Assembly (NCBI GenBank): GCA_020718525.1
Contig: DYRX01000291.1
Coordinates: 1 to 5,145 of the forward strand
DNA length: 5,145 bases
From: Victivallis vadensis
Lineage (GTDB): Bacteria > Verrucomicrobiota > Lentisphaeria > Victivallales > GWF2-50-93
Direction: 5' to 3'
The notes below the pieces were generated by a model. The model was not told the origin of the DNA. It made no database searches and saw nothing but the letters and a program-made list of their open reading frames with translations. The translations under genes and the position numbers were made by a program. Positions 1-5,145 of the stretch are shown here, one piece after another (position 1 is the stretch's first letter; each line of letters opens with the position of its first letter).

Positions 1-2
1 TT

Positions 3-17
3 CATGCAGTCTTTCCT
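3..17 (-). promoter_or_regulatory. Possible ribosome binding site and ATG of a further minus-strand gene at the window edge
   Basis: On the minus strand, AGGAAAG (17-11) is followed after 5 nt by ATG (5-3), and then the window ends. Spacing and purine content suit a translation start. A TATAAT at 106-101 on the same strand could be its -10 box, but no matching -35 is evident. Only two bases follow the ATG, so nothing can be said about the product. Confidence 0.25.
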
Positions 18-163
18 GACTTCCTTTTCGATAAAGCTGAATCGCAGGAGAAAAAAAAACGGTGCCAGTACAAATAAATGACTTATCAATAAGGTGTTAT
101 ATTATAATTCTTGCATTCTCATTTCGTGGGTCTATAGTGTTTCTCCTAAATTCTAATTCATTA
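18..163. other. AT-rich intergenic stretch with no recognised gene
   Basis: This stretch contains a run of nine A (51-59), a short dyad CTTAT-CA-ATAAG (82-93) and overlapping TATAAT matches on both strands (101-108). I see no terminator with stem plus T-run after the GxxExxY cassette, and no protein-like reading frame. Confidence 0.5.
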
Positions 164-164
164 T

Positions 165-194
165 TCTCGCACAAAGCCACAAAGCCACGAAGAT
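165..194. repeat. Left inverted-repeat arm of the GxxExxY cassette
   Basis: The arm begins with TCTCGCAC and contains three tandem 8-bp units: GCACAAAG (169-176), CCACAAAG (177-184) and CCACGAAG (185-192). It matches the reverse complement of 581-610 at 24 of 30 positions, counted by eye. It lies 2 nt beyond the stop codon of the GxxExxY gene. In a transcript through the gene, this arm could pair with the other arm and form a long terminal stem. Confidence 0.8.
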
Positions 195-196
195 AC

Positions 197-580
197 TCAT
201 TGAACCTCGCCGTTAAGAAGTCGTGTTATCCCGTCCTTCATTAGCGAGTCTCCGAAATTCAATAAATATCCGAGCTTGCATCCAGTCAGTCTGAGATATG
301 TCAAGACCTGCTTCTTGTGTGCCGGATTTGCAACCTCTACAGACTTGAGCTCCAATATTACCTTGTCTTCTACCACGATGTCAGCCCTGAAACCTTCATC
401 AAATTGTACACCGTGATATTCAATTGAAATCGGGACCTGGCGTTTGACTTTCAGACCTTTCAATTCGAGTTCATTGGCAAGAAGAACTTCGTAGACCGAT
501 TCAAGAAGACCGGGTCCAAGATCCTTGTGCAGGCGAACTGCGCAGTCAACCACAATTTTCCCGATTTCATTTTCTGTCAT
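197..580 (-). CDS. GxxExxY family protein with PD-(D/E)xK nuclease-like core
   Basis: This is a complete 127-residue protein, a typical length for the GxxExxY family (named after its motif; molecular role unknown). The name motif is seen as G24-LL-E27-SV-Y30, in the stretch LGPGLLESVYEVLL. A PD-(D/E)xK-type catalytic pattern follows: D67 in FRADIVV, then E77-L-K79 in ILELKSV, then Q91-x3-Y95 in QVLTYL. That order fits a small restriction-endonuclease-like fold, so nucleic acid cleavage or binding is a reasonable but unproven inference. There is no signal peptide or membrane segment, so it should be cytoplasmic. The ATG at 580 is the only sensible start: the reading frame has no other early Met, and the inverted repeat ends 2 nt before it. 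There is no classical Shine-Dalgarno site; only the AGAG end of the repeat lies just upstream. The gene almost fills the space between two inverted repeats, which suggests a mobile or cassette-like unit rather than a part of the carbohydrate operon. Confidence 0.9.
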   Translation of the reverse strand: MTENEIGKIVVDCAVRLHKDLGPGLLESVYEVLLANELELKGLKVKRQVPISIEYHGVQFDEGFRADIVVEDKVILELKSVEVANPAHKKQVLTYLRLTGCKLGYLLNFGDSLMKDGITRLLNGEVQ

Positions 581-610
581 TTCTCTGTGCCTTTGTGCCT
601 TCGTGCGAGA
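581..610. repeat. Right inverted-repeat arm of the GxxExxY cassette
   Basis: Read on the minus strand, this arm is TCTCGCAC overlapping three tandem 8-bp units: GCACGAAG (606-599), GCACAAAG (598-591) and GCACAGAG (590-583). AA and then the ATG of the GxxExxY gene follow. It pairs with 165-194 at 24 of 30 positions. Similarity stops abruptly at the outer TCTCGCAC ends of both arms, which supports these as the true boundaries of the unit. The arm also occupies the place where the ribosome binding site should be. Confidence 0.8.
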
Positions 611-656
611 TGTCGTGTTGTATTGATCCTAGCCCGCGCTTCAGCACCTATTGCGA

Positions 657-3344
657 TCAATCTTGAAACTCTATCATTCCCCATTTGCCGGTTCCATCGA
701 GAATGCCGTCATGCTTCCTTCTCGGCCAGCATGCTCTCCTTTCGATAGCCATTGGCTTTCCTGCCTGGAACGCGAGGGCGGCTCTCCATTTGCGACCCGC
801 TTCAATCTTTTCCGGCAGAGCTTCCATGGGGATCAGGATCTTGGCGTTCACAGTGTCCTTCTCATAGCTCATAGAACAGGAGCATCTTTTGTCGTCCAGG
901 ATATTTTCCGCGCCGGGTTCAAATCTCTTCTTCCATTCGCCGGCCTTGAGAGTCCAGGCCCCGTCTGAAAGAACTGGAACAAAGAAGAACTGCCTTCCAT
1001 TCTTTCCATCCTGATCTGCAAGAAAGATTTCGAAATTGCTGTGATCCCAGAACCAGGCAGGATCTCCGGAAATCAGCCCCTTGACCGGCAATCTGATTGC
1101 GATCTCCAATCCCTTCTCGCTCCAAGAGAGTCCGGCTGACGGCTTTTCACCCAGCCCATTTACGACAAAATAGTCTTCGCCTACACCTTTCTTGACATCT
1201 TCCGCTTTCAGTTCAGCAAAGCCTTCGTCCTTCTTCACAGAGATTTTGTTTGGACGCAGTAGAAATTTCTGCGAGGCTCCGTTCGAAAGCTTGACGCCGA
1301 TCTCCAAGATTCCGTCAGCTTTTTCCGAGCCTTTGAATTCAAGCTCTGTTTCAGTTTCAGGCTTGAGTTCCAATGATTTCGGAAAAACATCTCCTGAACC
1401 TGATGGAGCAAGGAATTCAGCAGTCATAGGCTCTTTCGCATTCAGACGCATCTTCATTTTAGAGAGGCTGTCCGCTGAATAGGGCTCCGAGTCTATCGTC
1501 AGCAAAGGAGACAGCTTTATCTCGATCGGCCATTTTTTGATCCATCCGTCTCCTTTGGCAAAAACTTTGCACTTGTAGATTCCTGCTTCTGCGTCTTTGG
1601 AGAAGGATATTCTTGCCTTTGCATGCCCGTTTTCGAAGATCCAGGGGGCGCATGACAAGCTTTTGGGGCAGTTTTCAATGCCCAATTCTGGCTTCATGTC
1701 TCCGACATTCAGGACAAGCTCCACGGATGTTCCTGGAAATGCGGTGAATGCGCTGAAACTCGAAAGTGACAGGTTTCTCTGCTGATTCCAGGCATCCGGA
1801 ATTGCGTCAAAGAAAAAGTAGCCAATTTCAGGACCGATCGAATCTGCCTTGGCTTCGTTTCCAAATATGTCGCAGACTTTGGATGCCTTGAGAAGCTCCT
1901 TCGAAACTTGATGGGTTTCCGAAACAGTCCAGACGGCGGCTATGAATTTTCCATCTTCGCACTCCCAAAGCTGGCAGACAATGTCGTCGCCGAGATAGAT
2001 GGATCCTGCGAATTTCGCAAATGCAGTGAAATTGGAAAGCGCGGCAAGGGCGGCGGCGCTTGGGCGCACGTTTCCGTTGACATCTATCAGACCGCATGAG
2101 GAGAACTTGATTGTCCCCTTCTGGTCAGTGTCGAAGTACCAGAATATCTTGTGCATGCCAGAAGCTCTGGAGAGCAAGTACATGCGCGGCAGATAAACTG
2201 TCTGCAATTTTTCACCTACTGCAGGACCGTATGTGACATCCCAGCCAGTTTCAGTGAGCCAGGCTTCCTTGCCATATTTCGCCGCCAGCTCGTTGATCCG
2301 CCTGAATTTGTCCAGCTCGAACATGAATTCGTTTCTAAACTCCGATCCTACATTCACATCGCCCATGGAGATTTCCGGCGGAATTGTTCCGGTATAGCAG
2401 TGGTAATTGATTGCAGAAAAGGAGTTTGCAGAAGTATCAAGCATTTCTTTTATGAGTTCGTAGTATGGCGCGCAGTCACCGCTGAGAACGATTTTTGCCC
2501 CTTTTCCCGCCTCATCGAGACCTTTTGCCGCGTTTTTAACGAAATTGGCATAGTTTTTCGCCTCGTGGCAATGATCCGGAAAAGCGCTTTCCTCCTCGTT
2601 GCCTATCTCGAAGTAGGGAAGACTCGGAAACATCTCTGAAACTCTCTTGAAACTGCTTCTGATCTGTTCGGCATCCTCGATCCATTTCCGCTTGTCGGGC
2701 GTCTGGAAGCTTTTCTGGAGACAGGGAAGCGTGCTGATCCCTGCTTCGTCTGCGGATTTGACGCGATCAATGAAATTTTCCCCATTGACCATATGACCCT
2801 TTTCGCCTTTGCCGATCCACTGCCAGCAGTAGTCACGAGCCCAGTGTATTCCAAACCTGGAAAGCAGTTTCCAGTTTGCCCAGGCATGGGTGTTCACACC
2901 GATCGGGGACGAAAATCTTTTTGCGGCATCATAAATTTTGACCGGAATCATCCAGGTGAATGACTTGTCCTGGCCTGCAATCTTTTTTCCATCTTGATCA
3001 AGAAGCTCTATCTTATATCTGAATGTTCCGTATTTGGGAAGAGAAAAGTCCTGCTTGCCCCTCCATTCGCCGCTCATTTTTACCGGGATTCCAGAAAAAT
3101 TTTCGATTTCATTTCCGTTCCAGTCGTAGAGCGAATGGGAGATCTTGATATTCTGCTCGAGCGAATCCCAGGTGAAAAGCTTGATGAAGACTTGGACTTT
3201 TCCGTCTTCTGTCAAGCCGTTCTGAAGCGGACTGCCGACCGTGAGAACTGGAGCGTCGGCAAATCCGTTGTAGGCGGCTGAGCAGAGAAAGAGAAAGGCA
3301 ATCGCGGGACGCGAGAGGCTGTGGCGCAATGGATTATATCTCAT
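657..3344 (-). CDS. Exported multidomain glycoside hydrolase-like protein (clan GH-A type barrel, CBM9/DOMON-like C-terminus)
   Basis: The protein has 895 residues. Residues 1-29 look like a signal peptide (basic start, hydrophobic AIAFLFLCSAA, probable cut after GFA29). Cys21 lacks a good lipobox. Residues 32-135 look like an Ig-type beta domain. A TIM-barrel domain follows at about 145-430. It shows FEIGNE with N249-E250 as the likely acid/base, INYHCY at 312-317, LTETGW with E365 as the likely nucleophile, and FWYFDTD at 401-407. Two glutamates on strands 4 and 7, with Asn before the first, is the clan GH-A pattern, so a retaining glycosidase is inferred. The family and substrate cannot be named. 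A small beta domain closes the barrel (about 440-515, DIFGN motif). A NEW3-like Ig domain (about 525-615), a linker-like beta region, and a CBM9/DOMON-like domain (about 720-895, NFEIFLADQDG, RQFFFVP, ILIPMEAL) follow. The ATG lies 3 nt after the preceding stop (TGAGAAATG), with GGTGAG as ribosome binding site, so translation is probably coupled. It probably acts in the periplasm or outside the cell on a complex glycan. Confidence 0.85.
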   Translation of the reverse strand: MRYNPLRHSLSRPAIAFLFLCSAAYNGFADAPVLTVGSPLQNGLTEDGKVQVFIKLFTWDSLEQNIKISHSLYDWNGNEIENFSGIPVKMSGEWRGKQDFSLPKYGTFRYKIELLDQDGKKIAGQDKSFTWMIPVKIYDAAKRFSSPIGVNTHAWANWKLLSRFGIHWARDYCWQWIGKGEKGHMVNGENFIDRVKSADEAGISTLPCLQKSFQTPDKRKWIEDAEQIRSSFKRVSEMFPSLPYFEIGNEEESAFPDHCHEAKNYANFVKNAAKGLDEAGKGAKIVLSGDCAPYYELIKEMLDTSANSFSAINYHCYTGTIPPEISMGDVNVGSEFRNEFMFELDKFRRINELAAKYGKEAWLTETGWDVTYGPAVGEKLQTVYLPRMYLLSRASGMHKIFWYFDTDQKGTIKFSSCGLIDVNGNVRPSAAALAALSNFTAFAKFAGSIYLGDDIVCQLWECEDGKFIAAVWTVSETHQVSKELLKASKVCDIFGNEAKADSIGPEIGYFFFDAIPDAWNQQRNLSLSSFSAFTAFPGTSVELVLNVGDMKPELGIENCPKSLSCAPWIFENGHAKARISFSKDAEAGIYKCKVFAKGDGWIKKWPIEIKLSPLLTIDSEPYSADSLSKMKMRLNAKEPMTAEFLAPSGSGDVFPKSLELKPETETELEFKGSEKADGILEIGVKLSNGASQKFLLRPNKISVKKDEGFAELKAEDVKKGVGEDYFVVNGLGEKPSAGLSWSEKGLEIAIRLPVKGLISGDPAWFWDHSNFEIFLADQDGKNGRQFFFVPVLSDGAWTLKAGEWKKRFEPGAENILDDKRCSCSMSYEKDTVNAKILIPMEALPEKIEAGRKWRAALAFQAGKPMAIERRACWPRRKHDGILDGTGKWGMIEFQD

Positions 3345-3347
3345 TTC

Positions 3348-3995
3348 TCACCAGGCATCATTGGTCTTGGCTTTTTGTCCGCCTGCCGCCGCGCCTGTTG
3401 AATCTCCAAGCTTCTGAGCATCGTCGCATGTGAACTCATAGCGAGTTATGTAGAAGGTGTCTTCGGCAGGCTGTGGACATCCCCAATCGTGAAAAGTTAC
3501 GCTTTTGATTGTCAGCGGCTGTGGCCAGTCCGCCGGAATCGTGAACTCATGCTTGCGCCAGTTGTCGAAATTGAATGCCCCCGGTCCACCCAGCTTGTAT
3601 AGTTTTCCTTTGTCATCCTTTTCCTGACCATTGGCAAGAAAATGAAGCTCAAGATACCTGCCGTTGGAAGTCCCCTTGATCCAAATACTACCTTTGCTGA
3701 CTTTGAATGGGATCGTGACCTGTTTTTCCGGAACGATTGTAAAAAATCTCATGCCTTCACCGCCGGGCCAGCTTATCTTGAGACCAAGCGAAGTCTCCTC
3801 GTCGCCTTTTCCCTTGAGCTCGTCTGGAAACTCAGGACGCACAGAAATCTTTCCAGTCGCCTTGTTCCACTGATACGGCTTCCACTCGCCCGGAACATTG
3901 AAGTCCGTCACCTTCTTGACGACTTCCGCTGAATTGACGACGGAGCAAACCCCGATCAAAAGCGCTCCAAACAGGATTCCTTTTCCGAGTTTCAT
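3348..3995 (-). CDS. Exported protein of unknown function, probably a beta-sandwich partner of the hydrolase
   Basis: The protein has 215 residues, and I do not recognise a named family. Residues 1-23 form a clear signal peptide: MKLGKG, then a hydrophobic run, with a probable cut at NSA23-E24. The mature part has alternating hydrophobic strands rich in aromatic residues (EWKPYQW, GMRFFTIVP, GSIWIKG, YLELHFL, FNFDNWRKHEFTIP, SVTFHDWGCP, FYITRYEF). This resembles a jelly-roll fold of the kind found in carbohydrate-binding or concanavalin-like modules; that is inference from strand pattern only. Cys173 and Cys190 could form a disulfide. The last 20 residues (GAAAGGQKAK and on) are a low-complexity polar tail. 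The start is well supported: AGGAGGA at 4007-4001 lies 5 nt before the ATG. The stop lies 3 nt before the start of the large hydrolase gene, so the two are very probably co-translated, which suggests a shared substrate. No catalytic motif is visible. Confidence 0.85.
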   Translation of the reverse strand: MKLGKGILFGALLIGVCSVVNSAEVVKKVTDFNVPGEWKPYQWNKATGKISVRPEFPDELKGKGDEETSLGLKISWPGGEGMRFFTIVPEKQVTIPFKVSKGSIWIKGTSNGRYLELHFLANGQEKDDKGKLYKLGGPGAFNFDNWRKHEFTIPADWPQPLTIKSVTFHDWGCPQPAEDTFYITRYEFTCDDAQKLGDSTGAAAGGQKAKTNDAW

Positions 3996-4000
3996 CTTTT

Positions 4001-4007
4001 TCCTCCT
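4001..4007 (-). promoter_or_regulatory. Strong Shine-Dalgarno site of the 215-residue exported protein
   Basis: The minus strand reads AGGAGGA, then AAAAG, then ATG at 3995. This is a near-perfect anti-16S match with 5-nt spacing and fixes the start. It is by far the best ribosome binding site in the window. The downstream hydrolase, which has a weaker GGTGAG, may depend on ribosomes loaded here. Confidence 0.85.
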
Positions 4008-4061
4008 AGACTTTCTTTGTTGAAATATTGCATTTTGACATATTGTTTTCCGTCCTAATCA

Positions 4062-4073
4062 GACAGATCTGTC
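4062..4073. promoter_or_regulatory. 12-bp perfect palindrome in the gap between pseudopilin and exported-protein genes
   Basis: GACAGATCTGTC is perfectly self-complementary and sits 9 nt past the pseudopilin stop and about 65 nt before the next ATG. It has no loop and no T-run after it on either strand, so it is not a standard terminator; a protein-binding site is the more likely reading. I see no convincing -35/-10 pair in this gap on the minus strand, so the downstream genes may be read from the pseudopilin promoter. Confidence 0.35.
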
Positions 4074-4082
4074 CAATCTGCC

Positions 4083-5012
4083 TCAGTATTCATCCAGCCA
4101 GAAATCCCAGCGTTTTGTGACATTCCAATTACAGAGAGAGTATGAATTGTGATATAGCGGACCTGTCATCATTCGGTCGCCAGATCCCGACCAGCGAACA
4201 TATTTCTTCCCTCTGGTATACATGGGTTTTACCAAAGCCTTGACATGTCCATCTACAAACATTGTTGGTCTTGCCCATGATCCTGTTCTATGCCAGGTGT
4301 CCCCCTGATAACCACTGCTGTTCCCACTACCTCCCACGGTTTCCGGTATCTTCAGATCGGAGCAAAACTGCACAGGAACTCCAGCCGGATTTGTCCAAAA
4401 TGATGTTTTAATCTTGGAAATCGCTGGAAAAGCATTATCAGTTCCATTTAAAGTTCCAATTACATTGGTCGCCGTATCATCCCAAGTCCTGCCAAAGTGC
4501 TGGTTGAGTCCACCCTCATAGCCGCCACTCTGTCCCCAGGTGTCGCTAGATTTTTCGTAGTAAATTCCCCAACTGCGTTTCCCTGATGCTGGTCCGGCAG
4601 GGCACCAAAAGATGGAATTATTGACGTTGTCAACGGCCCAATGGACATCAACATATACCCCTCCCGCCATTGCCGGCACCCAGGCAGGTTCTTTGCTCCC
4701 AAGATAAGGAGCCATCAGCCATTCCCAAGTTGAATGTTCTCTGCCACTCATGACTGCTCCGCGCCACCCAGGACGATAAGGCATTTGTGAATTATAGTCA
4801 TCCGCATACATTAAAAATGCGGTTCCCTGATTTTTCAAATTGCTGACGCACTGGATCTGTTTTGCAGTTGCTCTGGCATTTTTAAGCGCAGGCAAAAGCA
4901 TTGCCACCAGTATCGCGATTACTGCGATCACGACGAGGATCTCGATGAGCGTGAACGCTCCCGATCGAACCCGGAGCAACAATTTATTTTGGAATTTTAA
5001 ATTATATTTCAT
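4083..5012 (-). CDS. Type II secretion/type IV pilin-like pseudopilin (prepilin-type N-terminal domain)
   Basis: The protein has 309 residues. A basic leader of 19 residues ends in RSGA19, followed by the class III prepilin signature F20-T-L-I-E24 and a hydrophobic helix (ILVVIAVIAILVAMLLPAL, about 25-43). A prepilin peptidase should cut between A19 and F20; Ala replaces the usual Gly at -1. The conserved C55-x2-NLKNQG-x6-MYADDYN segment follows, then an FWCPAG motif at 135-140 and, near the C-terminus, H241-x12-D254-G255 within FVDGHVKAL. This is the architecture of the pseudopilin-like proteins multiplied in Lentisphaerota and Planctomycetota, where the late motif is usually H-x9-DG. It is expected to be anchored in the inner membrane and assembled or exposed outside. 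Its place before two exported carbohydrate-active genes suggests a role in handling the same polymer, but this is inference. No good ribosome binding site precedes the ATG (AAGGG abuts it). Confidence 0.9.
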   Translation of the reverse strand: MKYNLKFQNKLLLRVRSGAFTLIEILVVIAVIAILVAMLLPALKNARATAKQIQCVSNLKNQGTAFLMYADDYNSQMPYRPGWRGAVMSGREHSTWEWLMAPYLGSKEPAWVPAMAGGVYVDVHWAVDNVNNSIFWCPAGPASGKRSWGIYYEKSSDTWGQSGGYEGGLNQHFGRTWDDTATNVIGTLNGTDNAFPAISKIKTSFWTNPAGVPVQFCSDLKIPETVGGSGNSSGYQGDTWHRTGSWARPTMFVDGHVKALVKPMYTRGKKYVRWSGSGDRMMTGPLYHNSYSLCNWNVTKRWDFWLDEY

Positions 5013-5032
5013 CCCTTGTCCATAGTTTTATC

Positions 5033-5061
5033 AATATCTTTTGAAACCGAGGATCATTCAA
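5033..5061 (-). promoter_or_regulatory. Candidate sigma70-like promoter of the pseudopilin gene
   Basis: On the minus strand, TTGAAT (5061-5056, 4 of 6 to TTGACA) is followed after exactly 17 nt by GATATT (5038-5033, 4 of 6 to TATAAT). Transcription would begin near 5026-5022, giving a leader of only about 10-15 nt. The -35 box lies in the centre of the large palindrome, as expected for a repressor-controlled promoter. The matches are modest and AT-rich DNA yields such pairs by chance. Confidence 0.4.
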
Positions 5062-5079
5062 TAATCCTCTATTTGAAAA
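5039..5079. promoter_or_regulatory. 41-bp imperfect palindrome, candidate operator
   Basis: The centre is C5059. The inner arms (5049-5058 GAGGATCATT and 5060-5069 AATAATCCTC) match at 9 of 10 pairs. After two mismatches the outer arms (5039-5046 TTTTGAAA and 5072-5079 TTTGAAAA) match at 7 of 8 pairs. In total 16 of 20 pairs are complementary. The tiny loop, absence of a T-run and overlap with the candidate -35 box suggest a dimeric transcription-factor site rather than a terminator. The regulator is not encoded in this window. Confidence 0.5.
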
Positions 5080-5145
5080 TCCCAGGGTTCATGATTTGGC
5101 ACTGGTGAAGTTGTTTGTCCAGTTCTTAAAAAAGTGTTGTTATAA

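Noticed and set aside
51..59. Run of nine T on the minus strand, considered as a terminator tail after the GxxExxY cassette
   Set aside because: No GC-rich stem precedes it directly. The only nearby dyad (82-93) is short, AT-rich and more than 20 nt away.
62..244. Plus-strand reading frame of 60 codons with a GTG start after AGGAG at 46-50
   Set aside because: It runs through the left inverted repeat and into the 3' end of the GxxExxY gene on the other strand. The spacing from AGGAG is long and the composition is not protein-like.
165..610. Repeat units considered as a CRISPR array
   Set aside because: The units are 8 bp, directly tandem without spacers, only three per arm, and inverted around a gene.
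622..661. ATTGATC (622-628) and GATCAAT (655-661) inverted repeat at the hydrolase stop, considered as a terminator
   Set aside because: The stem is only 7 bp with a 26-nt loop, overlaps the stop codon and has no following T-run.
2151..2639. Plus-strand reading frame of 162 codons
   Set aside because: It lies wholly antisense to the barrel-coding part of the hydrolase, which has clear catalytic motifs. It has no ribosome binding site or recognisable domain.
3278..3284. Cys21 of the hydrolase considered as a lipoprotein anchor
   Set aside because: The preceding residues are LFL, lacking the small residue needed at -1 of a lipobox. A normal signal peptide cut after residue 29 fits better.
5013..5026. 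Four-codon reading frame (Met-Asp-Lys-Gly) whose stop overlaps the pseudopilin ATG
   Set aside because: It is too short to separate from chance and has no ribosome binding site.

Overview
The window suggests a Lentisphaerota-type bacterium (Victivallales or a relative; Kiritimatiellota or Planctomycetota are less likely). The main reason is a secreted-fibre pseudopilin with the N-terminal signature FTLIEILVVIAVIAILVAML followed by LPALKNAR, a C-x2-NLKNQG segment and a late FVDGHV motif. This type is massively multiplied in those phyla. It sits next to exported carbohydrate-active proteins, and the window also holds a GxxExxY-family gene. Placement is from protein style only; no marker gene is present.

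All convincing genes lie on the minus strand, so the window is read from right to left. (1) 5145-5013 is an upstream control region with a 41-bp imperfect palindrome overlapping a sigma70-like promoter. (2) 5012-4083 encodes the pseudopilin-like protein. (3) 4082-3996 is an 87-bp gap with a 12-bp perfect palindrome and a strong Shine-Dalgarno site. (4) 3995-3348 encodes a small exported protein of unknown function, probably a beta-sandwich. (5) 3344-657 starts 3 nt after the previous stop and encodes an 895-residue exported multidomain protein. It has a clan GH-A-like glycoside hydrolase barrel flanked by beta domains and a C-terminal CBM9/DOMON-like domain. (6) 610-165 is a compact cassette: a GxxExxY gene with a PD-(D/E)xK-like motif, tightly bracketed by inverted repeats that are each built from three 8-bp units. 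(7) 163-1 is AT-rich and non-coding, with a possible ribosome binding site and ATG for a further minus-strand gene at the very edge.

The small exported protein and the large hydrolase are almost certainly co-translated and probably act together on a polysaccharide outside the cytoplasm. The pseudopilin may be the first gene of the same transcription unit. The GxxExxY cassette looks like a separate insertion downstream of the operon. The least explained items are the repeat-bounded GxxExxY cassette, the large palindrome before the pseudopilin, and the hydrolase and its partner, for which I cannot name a family.
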